Shown here one piece after another: positions 1 through 13,440 of a stretch of 64,000 nucleotides of DNA. Position 1 is the first letter of the stretch. Each line of letters begins with the position of its first letter. A model generated the notes under the pieces. The model did not search any database. It worked only from the letters and a program-made list of their open reading frames with translations, and was not told where the DNA came from. Source of the stretch: Antedon mediterranea (lineage: Eukaryota; Echinodermata; Crinoidea; Comatulida; Antedonidae); the NCBI RefSeq assembly GCF_964355755.1, contig NC_092672.1:21076501-21140500 (forward strand), written 5' to 3'. The position numbers were made by a program, and so were the translations under genes.

Positions 1-959
1 CCATATATGGACAAAATGATGCCATATCACCACCATATTTGGGCAATCACACATTTTTTTGTCAGTCTAGTCTAGTGATAGTGTAGACATACAGTAACTG
101 AAGTTGAGCAACATGACAGAAATAACTGTTTTTACTATATAACAGGCACATGAACATGAGTTTTAAACCGCCTGATTATATACTGAAATTTGATTAATTA
201 ATTTGAAACAATAAAGATGAAGAAACATAAGAATATTTAAATTACAAATAAATTTGACATTTAGTCCTTATGACACTCAAATCTTAAAACATTAATCCTC
301 TCAACATTTTAAAAATTCTATAAGAATAATATTTAATATAATGTTGTTTTACTCTACTATCACTTTGTTCTATATTTATTTTACTGCATGTTTGTGTCTT
401 TGTCTTTCTGATTCTGAAATATTTAAAGTTATTGGTGAACTCTACACAGTAGGCACATTGTAAATAAACTATAGAAATTGATACCAAGAACTATGTTTAT
501 CCTCATTCTTTTAGAGAATCAAGACAGATTTTGTGGATTCATTTATTTCAAGATGGATATTTTCAATAATCCTCATTTTGGGATAATTTTAAAAATATGT
601 TAGCACTGTTATAATAGACAAACCAATTTCACAAGAAGAAAATGTTGTGAATGAAATCATTAAGATTAGATTTGGGTTATGGCTGGTAGATTGTATACAT
701 TACAATTCATACTAATTGTGATAATATAATAAGACACACTATCACTCTGATAAATAGTAAACTGAATCAACAAATTGAACTTATTATAAATGATGGCAAA
801 TAATCACAATAAAAGCTTAAAAAATGCTCATTTAACTGGCACATAATTAGTATGTTATGTTCAGGCCTACTTTGTCTAATTTTTCTTAAGTACTTGACTA
901 CAGTCGGTAGTATAATAGCAATAATACTTGTTATTCTTTCAATGATTATTATTATTATT

Positions 960-1150
960 TTTTTGGGACCATATTTAATGAGGGTGATCCATCCATTGCT
1001 GATCATTAGGGACCCTCAGAGGTTCACAAGACAAACATATACACAAGATACTCTACATAAACAAAGTCTTATTACAAGTCTTTGGGAGTGGAGTTGTAAT
1101 TTTTTCCTGACATGTGACAGGACTTGAACCACCCAGGATCCTTAATTATG
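960..1150 (-). repeat. tRNA-derived SINE-like fragment
   Basis: On the minus strand a B-box-like GGTTCAAGTCC lies near 1,117-1,130 (broken by a short insertion here, intact in the second copy near 6,670), followed by a conserved-looking tail ending near 965. A convincing A box was not seen. Both segmental copies carry it, so the insertion predates the duplication. Confidence 0.35.
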
Positions 1151-1936
1151 ATAACATACTGTCTGTTATTATTTCATAGATCCTAAATGTATATCAAAGC
1201 AATGCTGAAAATTAGTATTATACAATGTTTGTTATAAAAGACATTAAGTTTTAATTGATTAATTTTATTGATTAAAAAAATTTATTAGATTTATATTTTT
1301 GCACGACAAAATAATATGAAAGAAAATATATACTAAATAATTGTGAATAAAAAGTGAGGTTATGATTACACTGTCAACAATTGTGATGTACAAAATAAAA
1401 ATGCCTACACAAAAAACACACACGAATAAACAGTAGGCCTAAATGATTATCAACAAGCTATTACAAGTTGGAGTGGTACAATTGAATATTAACAGCTACC
1501 AACACAATTTGAAATTTAAAATAAATTGTCCAGTTTTATAATTGCACTGTAAAATAATCCTATAAATGAAATTGTTTAAAACATGTAGGATACCTTTTAT
1601 TTTCACAATAGTTTTGCATTAAAATAAAATTGATTATAGATGATATAGTTAGTATACTGTTATCTGTTTAATATTTCAGAATATAAATACCTTGATCATG
1701 AGCATAAGAATAGTTTACAAAAAAACAATACATTTTACAATGCTTTGTAGAAATAATCATTTAAAATTGATTGTTGTTTTTAGAAAAATTATTTTCAACA
1801 TTGAAAAAAATATTAACTTTTATTAAATTAAGGATATTTATAAGATTATTAATATTAGTCATTTTTTTGTGTTCGATATTAAGGAATATGATGTACATGT
1901 TTTGTAACTTTGTTTATTATTTAATATTTTCAATAG

Positions 1937-2035
1937 GATGGCTGGACAGCATTAATGCATGCTGCTTATGCAGGTAATACAACCATCTGCCAACTGGTCT
2001 TAGATGGTGGAGCTGATGTCAATATGCAGACTAAT
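1937..2035 (+). CDS. Ankyrin repeat exon 1
   Basis: This 99-nt exon encodes exactly one 33-residue ankyrin repeat. Visible features are the opening DGWTALMHAA, the central helix residues and the GADVN turn near the end. Ankyrin repeats mediate protein-protein contacts. It is bordered by an AG acceptor after a T-rich tract (ends 1,936) and a GTAAG donor at 2,036, and has phase 0 at both ends, so it can be gained or lost without frame change. It was copied as part of the segmental duplication (second copy at 7,488). Confidence 0.9.
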
Positions 2036-3260
2036 GTAAGCCATACACACAGTTTATAACATTAATTTAACCTTCAGTGAAACAAATCAATAAATTGAAA
2101 CTCTTGTTTTTAGAATTTAGATGACTACCAGTACTATAAGACTTTAGGAAAATCATAGATATTATATAATAATTATCTCTATGAGAAGATTAATTTAGTT
2201 GACAATACACTACTGTAGTATCCATGTTATTATACTATTGTAGTTATATTATAATAATACCAATTCTCGTAACAAACATATTTTAAATATCTTGTACATT
2301 CTTAAAATGAATAGAATAACACAATACTGGTGTGTATATAGGTCAATATAGAAATGATGAATATTATAAGTTATAAACACATGCGTAATAACTTATTTTC
2401 TTCTTTTTTACAAATTCTCATACTATTACTATTCTGTTTAAATTTGCAATCAAATTTTTGTATTAAGAACATGTATACTTCAAGTTACTTGTTTACACAC
2501 TGTTATACCATAACATTAATATGTGTATTAAATAATATACACATTTATTTTCCATAATTCATTGCCGAATGCTGCTTTTAGAAATAAAGTGTGAAATGAA
2601 TTTTACACCACAGTTTTTAAAAATGTTTGCTATTGATTAAATAAAAATGTTGATAGCATACACCTCAATCATCAAAGTAAAACTAAATGGTATTAAAGTC
2701 AGTATGTTTTTATAAATTGATATTAACATTCAATAGAATACTCATAACACTTTTCATAGCATAAACTTCTTTTGAATATTTAACTGTATTTTAGTATTAG
2801 GCAGGTCAGAAAATAGGAATAACATTTGTTGATATAATAAGTATGTACATTAAAAAAAAATAAGTTGTGAATATGAATCACGTCTATCATCAACCTTCAC
2901 CTTGATTCCTTTGCTCTTTATAATTTGAGGATATTTCTAGATTAAAATGATATATCTATGCTGAAATGAAAGGTAGTGAAGATTATTTTTGATAGAAGGG
3001 CTCTTCTTACCTAAAATTTAAAACCAGAAATTTGTCAACATCCAGAGCCAGGTATACATCAATTTGTTTTCCTTTGTAATGAATTTATTTGATAATACAA
3101 ACCGAAAATTACTTGACACTAATTCAAGTGCATCAATACTAATTTGTTTTTAAGATCTTTTATAATTGTTCTCTCGTTGCATATTTTCAGTAACATTCAC
3201 ACTGATTGTTAAAAGCATCATATTTGTTTCACTTCTTGAGCATTTTTTAGTGTTAAAAAG

Positions 3261-3878
3261 TATATTGTGTGTTTATATCTTATCTTAGCTGTATGTTAGA
3301 TGGTTTGTATATTGTGTGTTTATATCTTATCTTAGCTGTATGTTAGATGGTTTGTATATTGTGTGTTTATATCTTATCTTAGCTGTATGTTAGATGGTTT
3401 GTATATTGTGTGTTTATATCTTATCTTAGCTGTATGTTAGATGGTTTGTATATTGTGTGTTTATATCTTATCTTAGCTGTATGTTAGATGGTTTGTATAT
3501 TGTGTGTTTATATCTTATCTTAGCTGTATGTTAGATAGTTTGTATATTGTGTGTTTATATCTTATCTTAGCTGTACTGTATGTTAGATGGTTTGTATATT
3601 GTGTGTTTATATCTTATCTTAGCTGTATGTTAGATGGTTTGTATATTGTGTGTTTATATCTTATCTTAGCTGTATGTTAGATGGTTTGTATATTGTGTGT
3701 TTATATCTTATCTTAGCTGTATGTTAGATGGTTTGTATATTGTGTGTCTATATCTTATCTTAGCTGTATGTTAGATGGTTTGTATATTGTGTGTTTATAT
3801 CTTATCTTAGCTGTATGTTAGATGGTTTGTATATTGTGTGTTTATATCTTATCTTAGCTGTATGTTAGATGGTTTGTC
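3261..3878. repeat. 47-bp minisatellite, about 13 copies
   Basis: The unit contains TATATTGTGTGTTTATATC followed by TTATCTTAGCTGTATG and repeats every 47 bp with very few substitutions; one copy near 3,570 has a short insertion. It lies in the unique sequence between the two segmental copies, inside an intron. Confidence 0.95.
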
Positions 3879-4440
3879 AATATAATTTAGTACATTAGTC
3901 TTTCAGTACAATTTGCTTAGACAATTTGATTGGCTAATACCCGATTTGAATAATGGCTTGGTAACCCAATCCCCTGTAATTGTAATTAATTTCAGAATCT
4001 GAACAATGGTATAATTATTCATCTGTTGAACAAATAACTAAACAAACTTCATAAGAAATATATCTTATTTTGTATTCTTACTATGTATTAATTACTCGTT
4101 ATAGGCCTACTTGATAATGTTTATTGTATCTTTTCTGGTGGGTAAGCCTTAAAGTTCTTTGAACTTATTTGCCCACCAGCCACACATCTTTCTATATATA
4201 TATATATGTTTATTTTTACTTAATTATCATATTCATTTTATGTGGAAAATCAATAAAAACAAAACAAAACAAAACAAAACCACTTGTACAAATAACAAAA
4301 CATAAAAACACAAACATTTAAGATATAAAAATAGCTGAAATGATTCTTTTTTAAGTTTCATATATAAAGCATGCAACATGCCATCATTTACAAAATAAAA
4401 TAATAATAGATCCATATTTAGTTTGTATAATTATTGTAAT

Positions 4441-4645
4441 ATTGTTTTATTATGTTGGGGACCCCTTTGGAAACAAGCCTCTGGGCTTAAAGGGCCATCC
4501 CCTGCTTTCCATGCTTATTTTCTTGTCTAGTCTTGTATTTCTATATTTAAATGTTTCTCTTTTTATTTCATTTACATTATACTGTTTTATATATTTGTAC
4601 TGTATTTGGAAAGCAATAAATATTACTTACTTACTTACTTACAAC
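4441..4645 (+). repeat. Retroposon 3' end with (TTAC)n tail
   Basis: A GC-richer stretch beginning near TTGGGGACCCC runs into AAGCAATAAATA and a TTAC microsatellite at about 4,622-4,642. This is the form of the 3' end of a CR1/L2-type LINE or a SINE that borrowed such a tail. No coding sequence is attached. The rest of 3,879-5,543 is AT-rich intron, with a weak tRNA-like stretch near 5,118-5,210 on the minus strand. Confidence 0.5.
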
Positions 4646-5543
4646 CTGGATTTCACACAGCAGTTTGAAACAAACAATTCAATTTTCCATTTATAAAATG
4701 TACCATAACATTAACAAATTGACAAAACCTAACCATTAAAAAAAAAAAAGCCTAAAACATTGTAGAACACTGGAGGCCTTTTGCTACCCCCTCCACCACC
4801 AGTTCCTGTGGCTGATTGTTCAAACTTTATATGATCATTTATATGATCTTCCCAACATAGGTATGATGCTATTTTGACACCAAGATTAGTTTGTGTTTTC
4901 TCAAAGATACAACCATTCTTCTGATAAAAAAATGTGATGAGATGTTTATCATGTGATATAGAAATAATTTGAAAATTAATTAATTAAACCTCTGAGGCAA
5001 ATGACAGTCATCAATGTTAATGATTGACTTTTTCCTTATTTAAAATATACGTCATGAACCAATCATGCAAATTAATTTAGATATTGACACAAACTACTTG
5101 TAGTAGTTATCAACATATTGGTGCACTACCCACTGATTCTTGAGGCTGAAATCAAACCCTATCAGCTCAAGCTCTGTGTTGTATACAGATTTAACCACCA
5201 GACTAGTGACTGTTTTATTACTACAGTATTACTATTTTATTATTGTATTCAATTATTCAAGACCCAACAGTGTATCAAAACACCAATACAGGATCAAAAT
5301 AAAAGTACAATATAACATATTTCCATGATAAAAATATTAACATAATTAAAAAACTATTCATTAAACATTAACAATTCAACAGATTTAGTTATTCAAGTTA
5401 TTTAAAATGACATTAAATGCTGTATAAGTATTAATGTGTAAGTATTACAACTAAAAATATCAATGTTAGGAAAAATTTAACTAGATCATTATAAAGCTCT
5501 GTTTACACTATTAAACTTTATGTGACAAAAAAATGTGATTTGC

Positions 5544-8500
5544 CCATATATGGACAAAATGATGCCATATCACCACCATATTTGGGCACATCACACATTT
5601 TTTTGTAAATCTAGTCTAGTGATAGTGTAGACATACAGTAACTGAAGTTGAGCAACATGACAGAAATAACTGTTTTTACTATATAACAGGCACATGAACA
5701 TGAGTTTTAAACCGCCTGATTATATACTGAAATTTGATTAATTAATTTGAAACAATAAAGATGAAGAAACATAAGAATATTTAAATTACAAATAAATTTG
5801 ACATTTAGTCCTTATGACACTCAAATCTTAAAACATTAATCCTCTCAACATTTTAAAAATTCTATAAGAATAATATTTAATATAATGTTGTTTTACTCTA
5901 CTATCACTTTGTTCTATATTTATTTTACTGCATGTTTGTGTCTTTGTTTTTCTGATTCTGAAATATTTAAAGTTATTGGTAAACTCTACACAGTAGGCAC
6001 ATTGTAAATAAACTATAGAAATTGATACCAAGAACTATGTTTATCCTCATTCTTTTAGAGAATCAAGACAGATTTTGTGGATTCATTTATTTCAAGATGG
6101 ATATTTTCAATAATCCTCATTATGGGATAATTTTAAAAATATGTTACCACTGTTATAATAGACAAACCAATTTCACAAGAAGAAAATATGTGAATGAAAT
6201 CATTAAGATTAGATTTGGGTTATGGCTGGTAGATTGTATACATTACAATTCATACTAATTGTGATAATATAATAAGACACACTATCACTCTAATAAATAG
6301 TAAACTGAATCAACAAATTAAACTTATTATAAATGATGGCAAATAATCACAATAAAAGCTTAAAAAATGCTTGCTCATTTGACTGGCACATAATTAGTAT
6401 GTTATGTTCAGGCCTAATTTGTCTAATTTTTTCTTAAGTACTTGACTACAGTCGGTAGTATAATAGCAATAATACTTGTTATTCTTTCAATGATTATTAT
6501 TATTTTTTTTTTTTACCATATTTAATGAGGGTGATCCATCCAGCAATTGCTGATCATTAGGGACCCTCAGAGGTTCACAAGACAAACATATACACAAGAT
6601 ACTCTACATAAACAAAGTCTTATTACAAGTCTTTGGGAGTGGAGTTGTAATGTTTTCTGACATGTGACAGGACTTGAACCCAGGATCCTTAATTATGATA
6701 ACACACTGTCTGTTATTATTTCATAGATCCTAAATGTATATCAAAGCAATGCTGAAAATTAGTATTATACAATGTTTGTTATAAAAGACATTAAGTTTTA
6801 ATTGATTAATTTTATTGATTAAACATTTTTTATTAGATTTATATTTTTTGCACGACAAAATAATATGAAAGAAAATATTTACTAAATAATTGTGAATAAA
6901 AAGTGAGGTTATGATTACACTGTCAACAATTGTGATGTACAAAATAAAAATGCCTACACACAAAACACACACAATAAACAGTAGGCCTAAATGATTATCA
7001 ACAAGCTATTACAAGTTGGAGTGGTGCAATTGAATATTAACAGCTACCAACACAATTTGAAATTTAAAATAAATTGTCCAGTTTTATAATTGCACTGTAA
7101 AATAATCCTATAAATGAAATTGTTTAAAACATGTAGGATACCTTTTATTTTCACAATAGTTTTGCATTAAAATAAAATTGATTATAGATGATATAGTTAG
7201 TATACTGTTATCTGTTTAATATTTCAGAATATAAATACCTTGATCATGAGCATAAGAATAGTTTACAAAAAAACAATACATTTTACAATGCTTTGTAGAA
7301 ATAATCATTTAAAATTGATTGTTGTTTTTAGGAAAATTATTTTCAACATTGAAAAAATATTAATTTATTAATATAAATTAAGGATATTTATAAGATTATT
7401 AATATTAGTCATTTTTTGTATGTTAGATATTAAGGAATATGATGTACATGTTTTGTAACTTTGTTTATTATTTAATATTTTCAATAGGATAGCTATACAG
7501 CATTAATATATGCTGCTGCAGCAGGTAATAGAACCATCTGCCAACTGGTCTTAGATGGTGGAGCTGATGTCAATATGCAGGCTAATGTAAGTCATACACA
7601 CAGTTTATAACATTAATTTAACCTTCAGTGAAACAAATCAATAAATTTAAACTATTGTTTTTAGAATTTAGATGACTACCAGTACTATAAGACTTTAGGA
7701 AAATCATAGATATTATATAATATCTCTATGGGAAGATTAATTTAGTTGACAATACACTAATGTAGTATCCATGTTATTATACTATTGTAGTTATATTATA
7801 ATAATACCAATTCTCGTAACAAACATATTTTAAATATATCTTGTACATTCTTAAAATGAATAGAATAACACAATACTGGGGTGTGTGTATATAGGTCAAT
7901 ATAGAAATGATGAATATTATAAGTTATAAACACATGCGCAATAACTTATTTTCTTCTTTTTTACAAATTCTCATACTATTACTATTCTGTTTAAACTTGC
8001 AATTAAATTTTTTGTATTAAGAACATGTATACTTCAAGTTACTTGTTTACACACTGTTATACCATAACATTAATATGTGTATTCAATAATATACACATTT
8101 ATTTTCCATAATTCATTGCCGAATGGTGCTTTAGAAATAAAGTGTGAAATGAATTTTACAGCACAGTTTTAAAATATTTTTGCTATTGATTATTATAATT
8201 TAACTACTGTACTGTAAAATAAAAACTGCTGATAGCATACACCTCAATCATCAAAGTTTGTAAAGTTAAATGGTATTATAGTATGTTTTTATAAATTGAT
8301 AACGTTCAATAAAATACTCATAACACTTTTCATAGCATAAACTTCTTTTGAATATTTAACTGTTTTTTAGTATTAGGCAGGTCAGAAAACAGGAATAACA
8401 TTTGTTGATATAAGTTTAAAAAAAAAAATGTACATTTAAAAAAAAAGTTGTGAACATGAATCATGTCTATCATCAACCTTCACCTTGATTCCTTTGCTCT

Positions 8501-8602
8501 TTATAATTTGAGGATATTTCTATATTAAAATGATATATCTATGCTGAAATGAAAGATGGTGAGGATTACTTTTGATAGAAGGGCTCTGTCTTACCTAAAA
8601 TT
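5544..8602. repeat. Tandem segmental duplication, copy 2 (contains ankyrin exon)
   Basis: Second copy of the segment at 1-3,019. It carries the duplicated ankyrin exon and the duplicated SINE-like fragment (about 6,520-6,700). The offset is 5,543 at the left edge and 5,551 at the exon, showing small accumulated indels. Confidence 0.93.
7488..7586 (+). CDS. Ankyrin repeat exon 2 (duplicate of exon 1)
   Basis: A 99-nt, phase 0-0 exon with an AG acceptor (ends 7,487) and GTAAG donor. It encodes a 33-residue ankyrin repeat that ends in the same GADVNMQ motif as exon 1. Differences from exon 1 cluster in the first half (DSYTALIYAA instead of DGWTALMHAA, and AAAGNR instead of AYAGNT), while the second half is almost identical. 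The frame is intact, so both copies can be spliced into one protein. Confidence 0.88.
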
Positions 8603-11392
8603 AGAGCAAATACATAAGCCCATCCCACCATAATAATATTATGATAAAATATATATTACATACAGTATACTAGACTTGCCCCAAGTCTGTATTGTTTTTT
8701 TATTTTATTTATTTGTTTTTATTTCGACCGCGATTTTTGTCTGAAAATACAGACTTGTGAAACACGTATAGAAATCGATTTGCAGACCGCAAACATCCGA
8801 TAAGAATGACGTAGGTTATCATACCGTATTTGGCTATATGGGGCGGGCGGTATGTAAATATGGATTTCGAATCAACCAATGATCATTTTGTTTCAAAATG
8901 AAAAAGATCGAGTAGGCCTACGTACAGTGCTGAATGTACGATCGAGTTCGAGGCTCGTGTTGAAATATGAAATCGTGTTGCCAAGTTTTGTTTATTAATT
9001 GTTTAGTCCTTAGTCTAGGTCTCCTTCGTAGGTCCTACTCAACTCGCACGTATGACCTGCCAAATAAAACGCCAATAAGGTAGGCCTACATAATACCACC
9101 ACCGGCACACAACAGGATTCACACACAACACAGGGCTACACCACACTACACAGAACAGGACAGGGTCTGGGTGGGAATTAAATCAAATTATCTCCGCGTA
9201 ATATTAAATGATCCATATAAAATCCTGTACCCAAGTACACTGTCTAAACGTAACATAGCGCATGCGCACCATCTTAGTTGTTGAGTCTTTGAAATTCTGA
9301 AATATGAATATTAAAATGGTGTACGAGTGAGTAGCCAATCGCATGCAGCTGAAACTAGTCAACCAGATAATCTATGCACCAAGAATTCTTGGTGTCAAAC
9401 CACGTGACTTTTGCGTGTTTCCCCAGACGGAGTATCCAAACTCAAGTAATACACGTATGAAACGCCATATGTGCAAAAATATTTATATTTTTACTAATAT
9501 TAAGAAAAAACTCCGTCTGGAGCCCAGACTAACAGTATACACACACATATATTATACAAAATTTCATATTTTTGGTGGTATATTGTTCTGTATTATTTTG
9601 AAGATCCTAAGTTGTTTAAATTTAACCAATGGCAACATATCATAGTTAAAATTATTTGAGTTGCTCCTACAGCCTTGTGTTAAATGTTTGTTGGAACCAT
9701 TGTTATAATTTGAAGTCTTTTGGTTTAGGAACCAAATTCAAGGCTATTAGTATTAAATTATATTGGCTTGCTACTCATATATCTTTGTAATTTTTAGTCG
9801 CGTGGAAGCGACTCTATAGTTCACTAGGTCGGTCCGTCCGTCTGTCGGTCCGGTATCACTATGCGTTTTATCGCTTTCTGACCTTATCTTGATATCAGGT
9901 TAATCTAGCTAGGTAAATTTTTCACAGTATATTCCTTATGGCCAGGAATCGATGTGGTTATGTTTTCACGGTGTGCAATAAAAAATTACACGGTCTACGC
10001 ACGATTTAACGAAATCACGTTTGTAATCATATCTTCACAACCATGAATCACAATTAAATAAACTTTGGTACTCATAAATTTCAGGGCATAAATCATCATT
10101 ATGGCAATACAATTACATACGTAGTGCATGTAACGCATGCGTACGCGCGCTTAAAATTTTCAAAATTTATTTTCAATGAAATAAGAGTACGTTTCAGGCA
10201 ATTTTAAGCAATTTTAAGCGTTTACAAAATTGCCATGAGTGCGCATATTTTTTCGCGCGCACTGCGCGTTAAATGTTATTGCGCACTCTTTTTGCCCGAT
10301 TTCTGTTTTCTTGACTTACTTTTCAACTTGAAATTACGTTATACGAGCACGTCAAAAGCGACAGGCTAATAATTTACCTCCTGGTTCATCCTGTTTTTCA
10401 TCACTGTTTTCCTCCTTGTACTCTTTTTGCACAAACAATACTTTGCGTACTATATTATTCTTGTTAGTTGTTGTTTACAATAGTGATGAAAGCATTCATT
10501 TTGAAAATTTCTGTTATTTCGTGCGGAAGTAATCAGATTTATCTTAATTATTTATGTCATATTCATCCCACCAAAATCTGATGATGAAAACTGTTACCAT
10601 GAAATTAGTACTTATGTAGAAACAAGGCTATAAAAAAAGGATAGCTTAAGGGTTTAATAAAATATATGCCATAATCAATTTTAACTGGCTGAAAACATCT
10701 ATTGAAATCCTCCATACATTATGTAGAAGAGCTAACTGACTCTTGGATTATGCTTTATTAGTTGATGCCATTCCAAAAGATTGTAGGCCTATAAGTATAA
10801 TTAAGAATCATAACAACAATATGTCTGTACATAATTAAGGATGAATGTATTATAACAAATAACACATGAAGCCAACAGCAAAATGTATATACTCATGCTT
10901 CAAATCAAAATCTATTACTTCTCGGGTTATAGACAAATGAAATGTTGCTCTCAACGCCCAAAACATAAATCTGATAAAGAAGGTGAAAAATGGAAAAATA
11001 TACTAAATTATAAACCATTACATAAAATTGTTCCAACTAACTTACAGCTGTATCTGGAAATTGAAAAATAAAAATGAATGTGATATATATGTGTTATTGA
11101 AAATGAAAAGCATATGTTCTTATAATTATTGTATACATAACAAATTATGTAAAAATATTGATAACATTTTTATAGGAATAGACAATAGCAGAAGTTCATT
11201 TAAAGAGCCTCTTTAATGCATGGCTCAGATTGTTTACAGTATATACATATATACAGTGCTTAAATGCTTTAAGTATCTAATACCTTGCAATTGTATATTC
11301 TTTTAACAATCATAAATCATACAGGTTTGATAATGCATTTTTTCTCATATTTGAATAAAATAGGTGTTTATCAAGTCAATAGTAGGGTAGTA
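8603..11392. other. Intron stretch with repeat fragments, no gene seen
   Basis: No coding exon was recognised. From about 8,680 to 9,340 the DNA is richer in G+C and CpG than its surroundings and holds short inverted repeats (CAAGTCTGTATT at 8,688 against AATACAGACTTG at 8,744; CCAGACGGAGT at 9,423 against ACTCCGTCTGG at 9,509), suggesting old transposon pieces. A dispersed repeat begins at 9,796. Small open frames near 9,343 and 10,883 match nothing known to me. Confidence 0.5.
9796..9890 (+). repeat. Dispersed repeat (inverted copy near 51,705-51,812)
   Basis: The block from TTTTTAGTCGCGTGGAAGCG through a GGTCGGTCCGTCC run to ATCACTATGCGTTTTA matches the reverse complement of about 51,705-51,812. 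One end is a small hairpin (AGTCGC and GCGACT). This is probably the terminus of a mobile element; the family is not identified. Confidence 0.6.
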
Positions 11393-12510
11393 GGGTATTG
11401 CTAAACTGCGCAAACACTGCGCAAACACTGCGCAAACAACAAAAAAAGCTGCGCAAACCTCCTTCAAAACAATTATTATTGATTAGAACACAACTAGAAC
11501 TATATAGGGAGACAATTTATGAGGAAAAAAATTTGAAATTCCTTTAAGTTTGCCTTTTTTTTTGGTGAAAAATTTCAATTTTTGGGAAAATTACTGATTT
11601 CACAGCGCAAACCCCCCAAAAAAGCTGCGCAAACCTCCTTCAAAACAATTAATATTGATAGAACACAACTAGACCTATATAGGAAGACAATTTATGGGAA
11701 AAAAAAATTGAATTTCCTTTAAGTTTGTCTTATTTTTGGTTAAAAACTTCAATTTTTTGAAAAAGTACTGATTTCACAGCGCAACCCCCAAAAAAAGCTG
11801 CGCAAACCTCCTTCAAAACAATTAATATTGATTAGAACACAACTAGAACTATATAGGGAGACAATTTATGGGGAAAAAAATTTGAAATTCCTTTAAGTTT
11901 GCCTTATTTTTGGTTAAAAACTTCAATTTTTGGGAAAATTACTGATTTCACAGCGCAAACAACAAAAAAAGCTGCGCAAACCTCCTTCAAAACAATTAAT
12001 ATTGATAGAACACAACTAGAACTATATAGGGAGACAATTTATGTGAAATAAAAGTTTGAAATTCCTTTAAGTTTACCTTTTTTTGGGTGAAAAACTTCAA
12101 TTTTTGGGAAAATTACTGATTTCACAGCGCAAACCCCCAAAAAAAGCTGCGCAAACCTCCTTCAAACCAATTATTATTGATTAGAACACAACTAGAACTA
12201 TATAGGGAGACAATTTATGGGAAAAAAATTTGAAATTCCTTCAAGTTTGCCTTTTTTTGGGTGAAAAACTTCAATTTTTGGGAAAATTACTGATTTCACA
12301 GCGCACCCCAAAAAAAGCTGCGCAAACCTCCTTCAAACCAATTAATATTGATTAAAACACAACTATACCAGATATAGGGAGACAATTTATGGGAAAAATA
12401 AATTGAAATTCCTTTAAGTTTGCCTTATTTTTGGTTAAAAACTTCAATTTTTTGGAAAATTACTGATTTCACAGCGCAAACAACAAAAAAAGCTGCGCAA
12501 ACCTTGTTGA

Positions 12511-12760
12511 ACCCACAAATGTAAAAACGCCCACAAATGTGAAAACAACCACAAATGTGAAAACGCATCACCCACAAATGTGAAAACAACCACAAATGTG
12601 AAAACGCATCACCCACAAATGTGAAAACAACCACAAATGTGAAAACGCATCAACCACAAATGTAATAAACAGCGCCCACAAATGTGAAAACGATCATCGC
12701 CCACAAATGTGATAACGCCCACAAATGTTTAAAAAAAAGAGAATTTTTCGGCCACAAATG
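12511..12760. repeat. CCACAAATGTG short tandem repeats (left arm)
   Basis: Units of roughly 15-20 bp built on CCACAAATGTGAAAAC, including a longer period with ACGCATCA. They are mirrored at 14,735-14,990 in the right arm of the foldback element. Confidence 0.9.
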
Positions 12761-13137
12761 TAAAAAAAAAAAATCAGATGAAATTTAATGCTAGACTCAA
12801 ACAATTTTGATCGAGGTACTACATTATATCATGATTGTATTGAGTTGTTTCAATAATTGTTTGTTCACGATACGTCTGTTAGGGTCGTGGTTAACGCGTT
12901 GGATTATTATAATTTGCTGCTCATGCACGCGATATTTGCACGTAAACTCGTTTGTTTAATGAACGTAATAGTTCAAGACGATATTTGTTATTTGCTGCGC
13001 GCGTGCACGATACTTCAAGGTCAAGGCCATGTTATATCATTGTTGCTTCTACTGTGTGGTTGTTGGCTTACTATTATGTACGTATAGTTATAAGTCGATG
13101 TTCGATATTTTTTTTTTGCGCGCACACGATACAACAA

Positions 13138-13440
13138 CCCGATCGGGAACGGGATTTCGGCCGGGATCCCGTCGGGAATTTTCCCAATAATCCCGAACGG
13201 GATTTCGACCGGGATCCCACCGGGAATCCCGACCAATAATCCCGATCCCGATCGGGATTCCGATCAAAATTTCGATTGGGATTTCCTTCCAATAATCCCG
13301 ATCAGGAACGGGATTTCGACCGGGATCCCGTCGGGAATTTTCCCAATAATCCCGATCGAAATCGGGATTTCGGCCGGGATCCCGATCGGGAATCCCGACC
13401 AATAATCCCGACGGGATCCCGGTCGGGATCCCGACGAATT
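13138..13440. repeat. GC-rich CCCGATCGGGAT palindromic repeat block
   Basis: About 300 bp in the loop region of the foldback element composed of permutations of AATCCCGATCGGGATTTC and CCGGGATCCCG. It is far richer in G+C than anything around it and self-complementary at many scales. Open frames on both strands are a by-product of this composition, not evidence of a gene. Confidence 0.85.

Larger units (their letters stand above)
1..3019. repeat. Tandem segmental duplication, copy 1 (contains ankyrin exon)
   Basis: This stretch is nearly identical to 5,544-8,602, in the same orientation. Position 1 aligns with 5,544, so the unit starts before the window. Homology stops just after the shared text near 3,019 (8,602 in the other copy). 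The copies differ by scattered substitutions and short indels. It contains the first visible ankyrin exon. Apart from that exon and a SINE-like stretch near 970-1,150 it is AT-rich intronic sequence. Confidence 0.93.

Noticed and set aside
284-487. 67-residue minus frame present identically at 284-487 and 5,828-6,031
   Set aside because: Identity is explained by the segmental duplication; the frame has no domain, start context or splice support.
4442-4696. 84-residue hydrophobic frame
   Set aside because: Lies across a retroposon 3' end and its TTAC tail; low-complexity translation.
12425-12634. Frames with repeated HICGCF / FTFVG motifs (also 14,696-15,101)
   Set aside because: Translations of the short CCACAAATGTG arm repeats of the foldback element.
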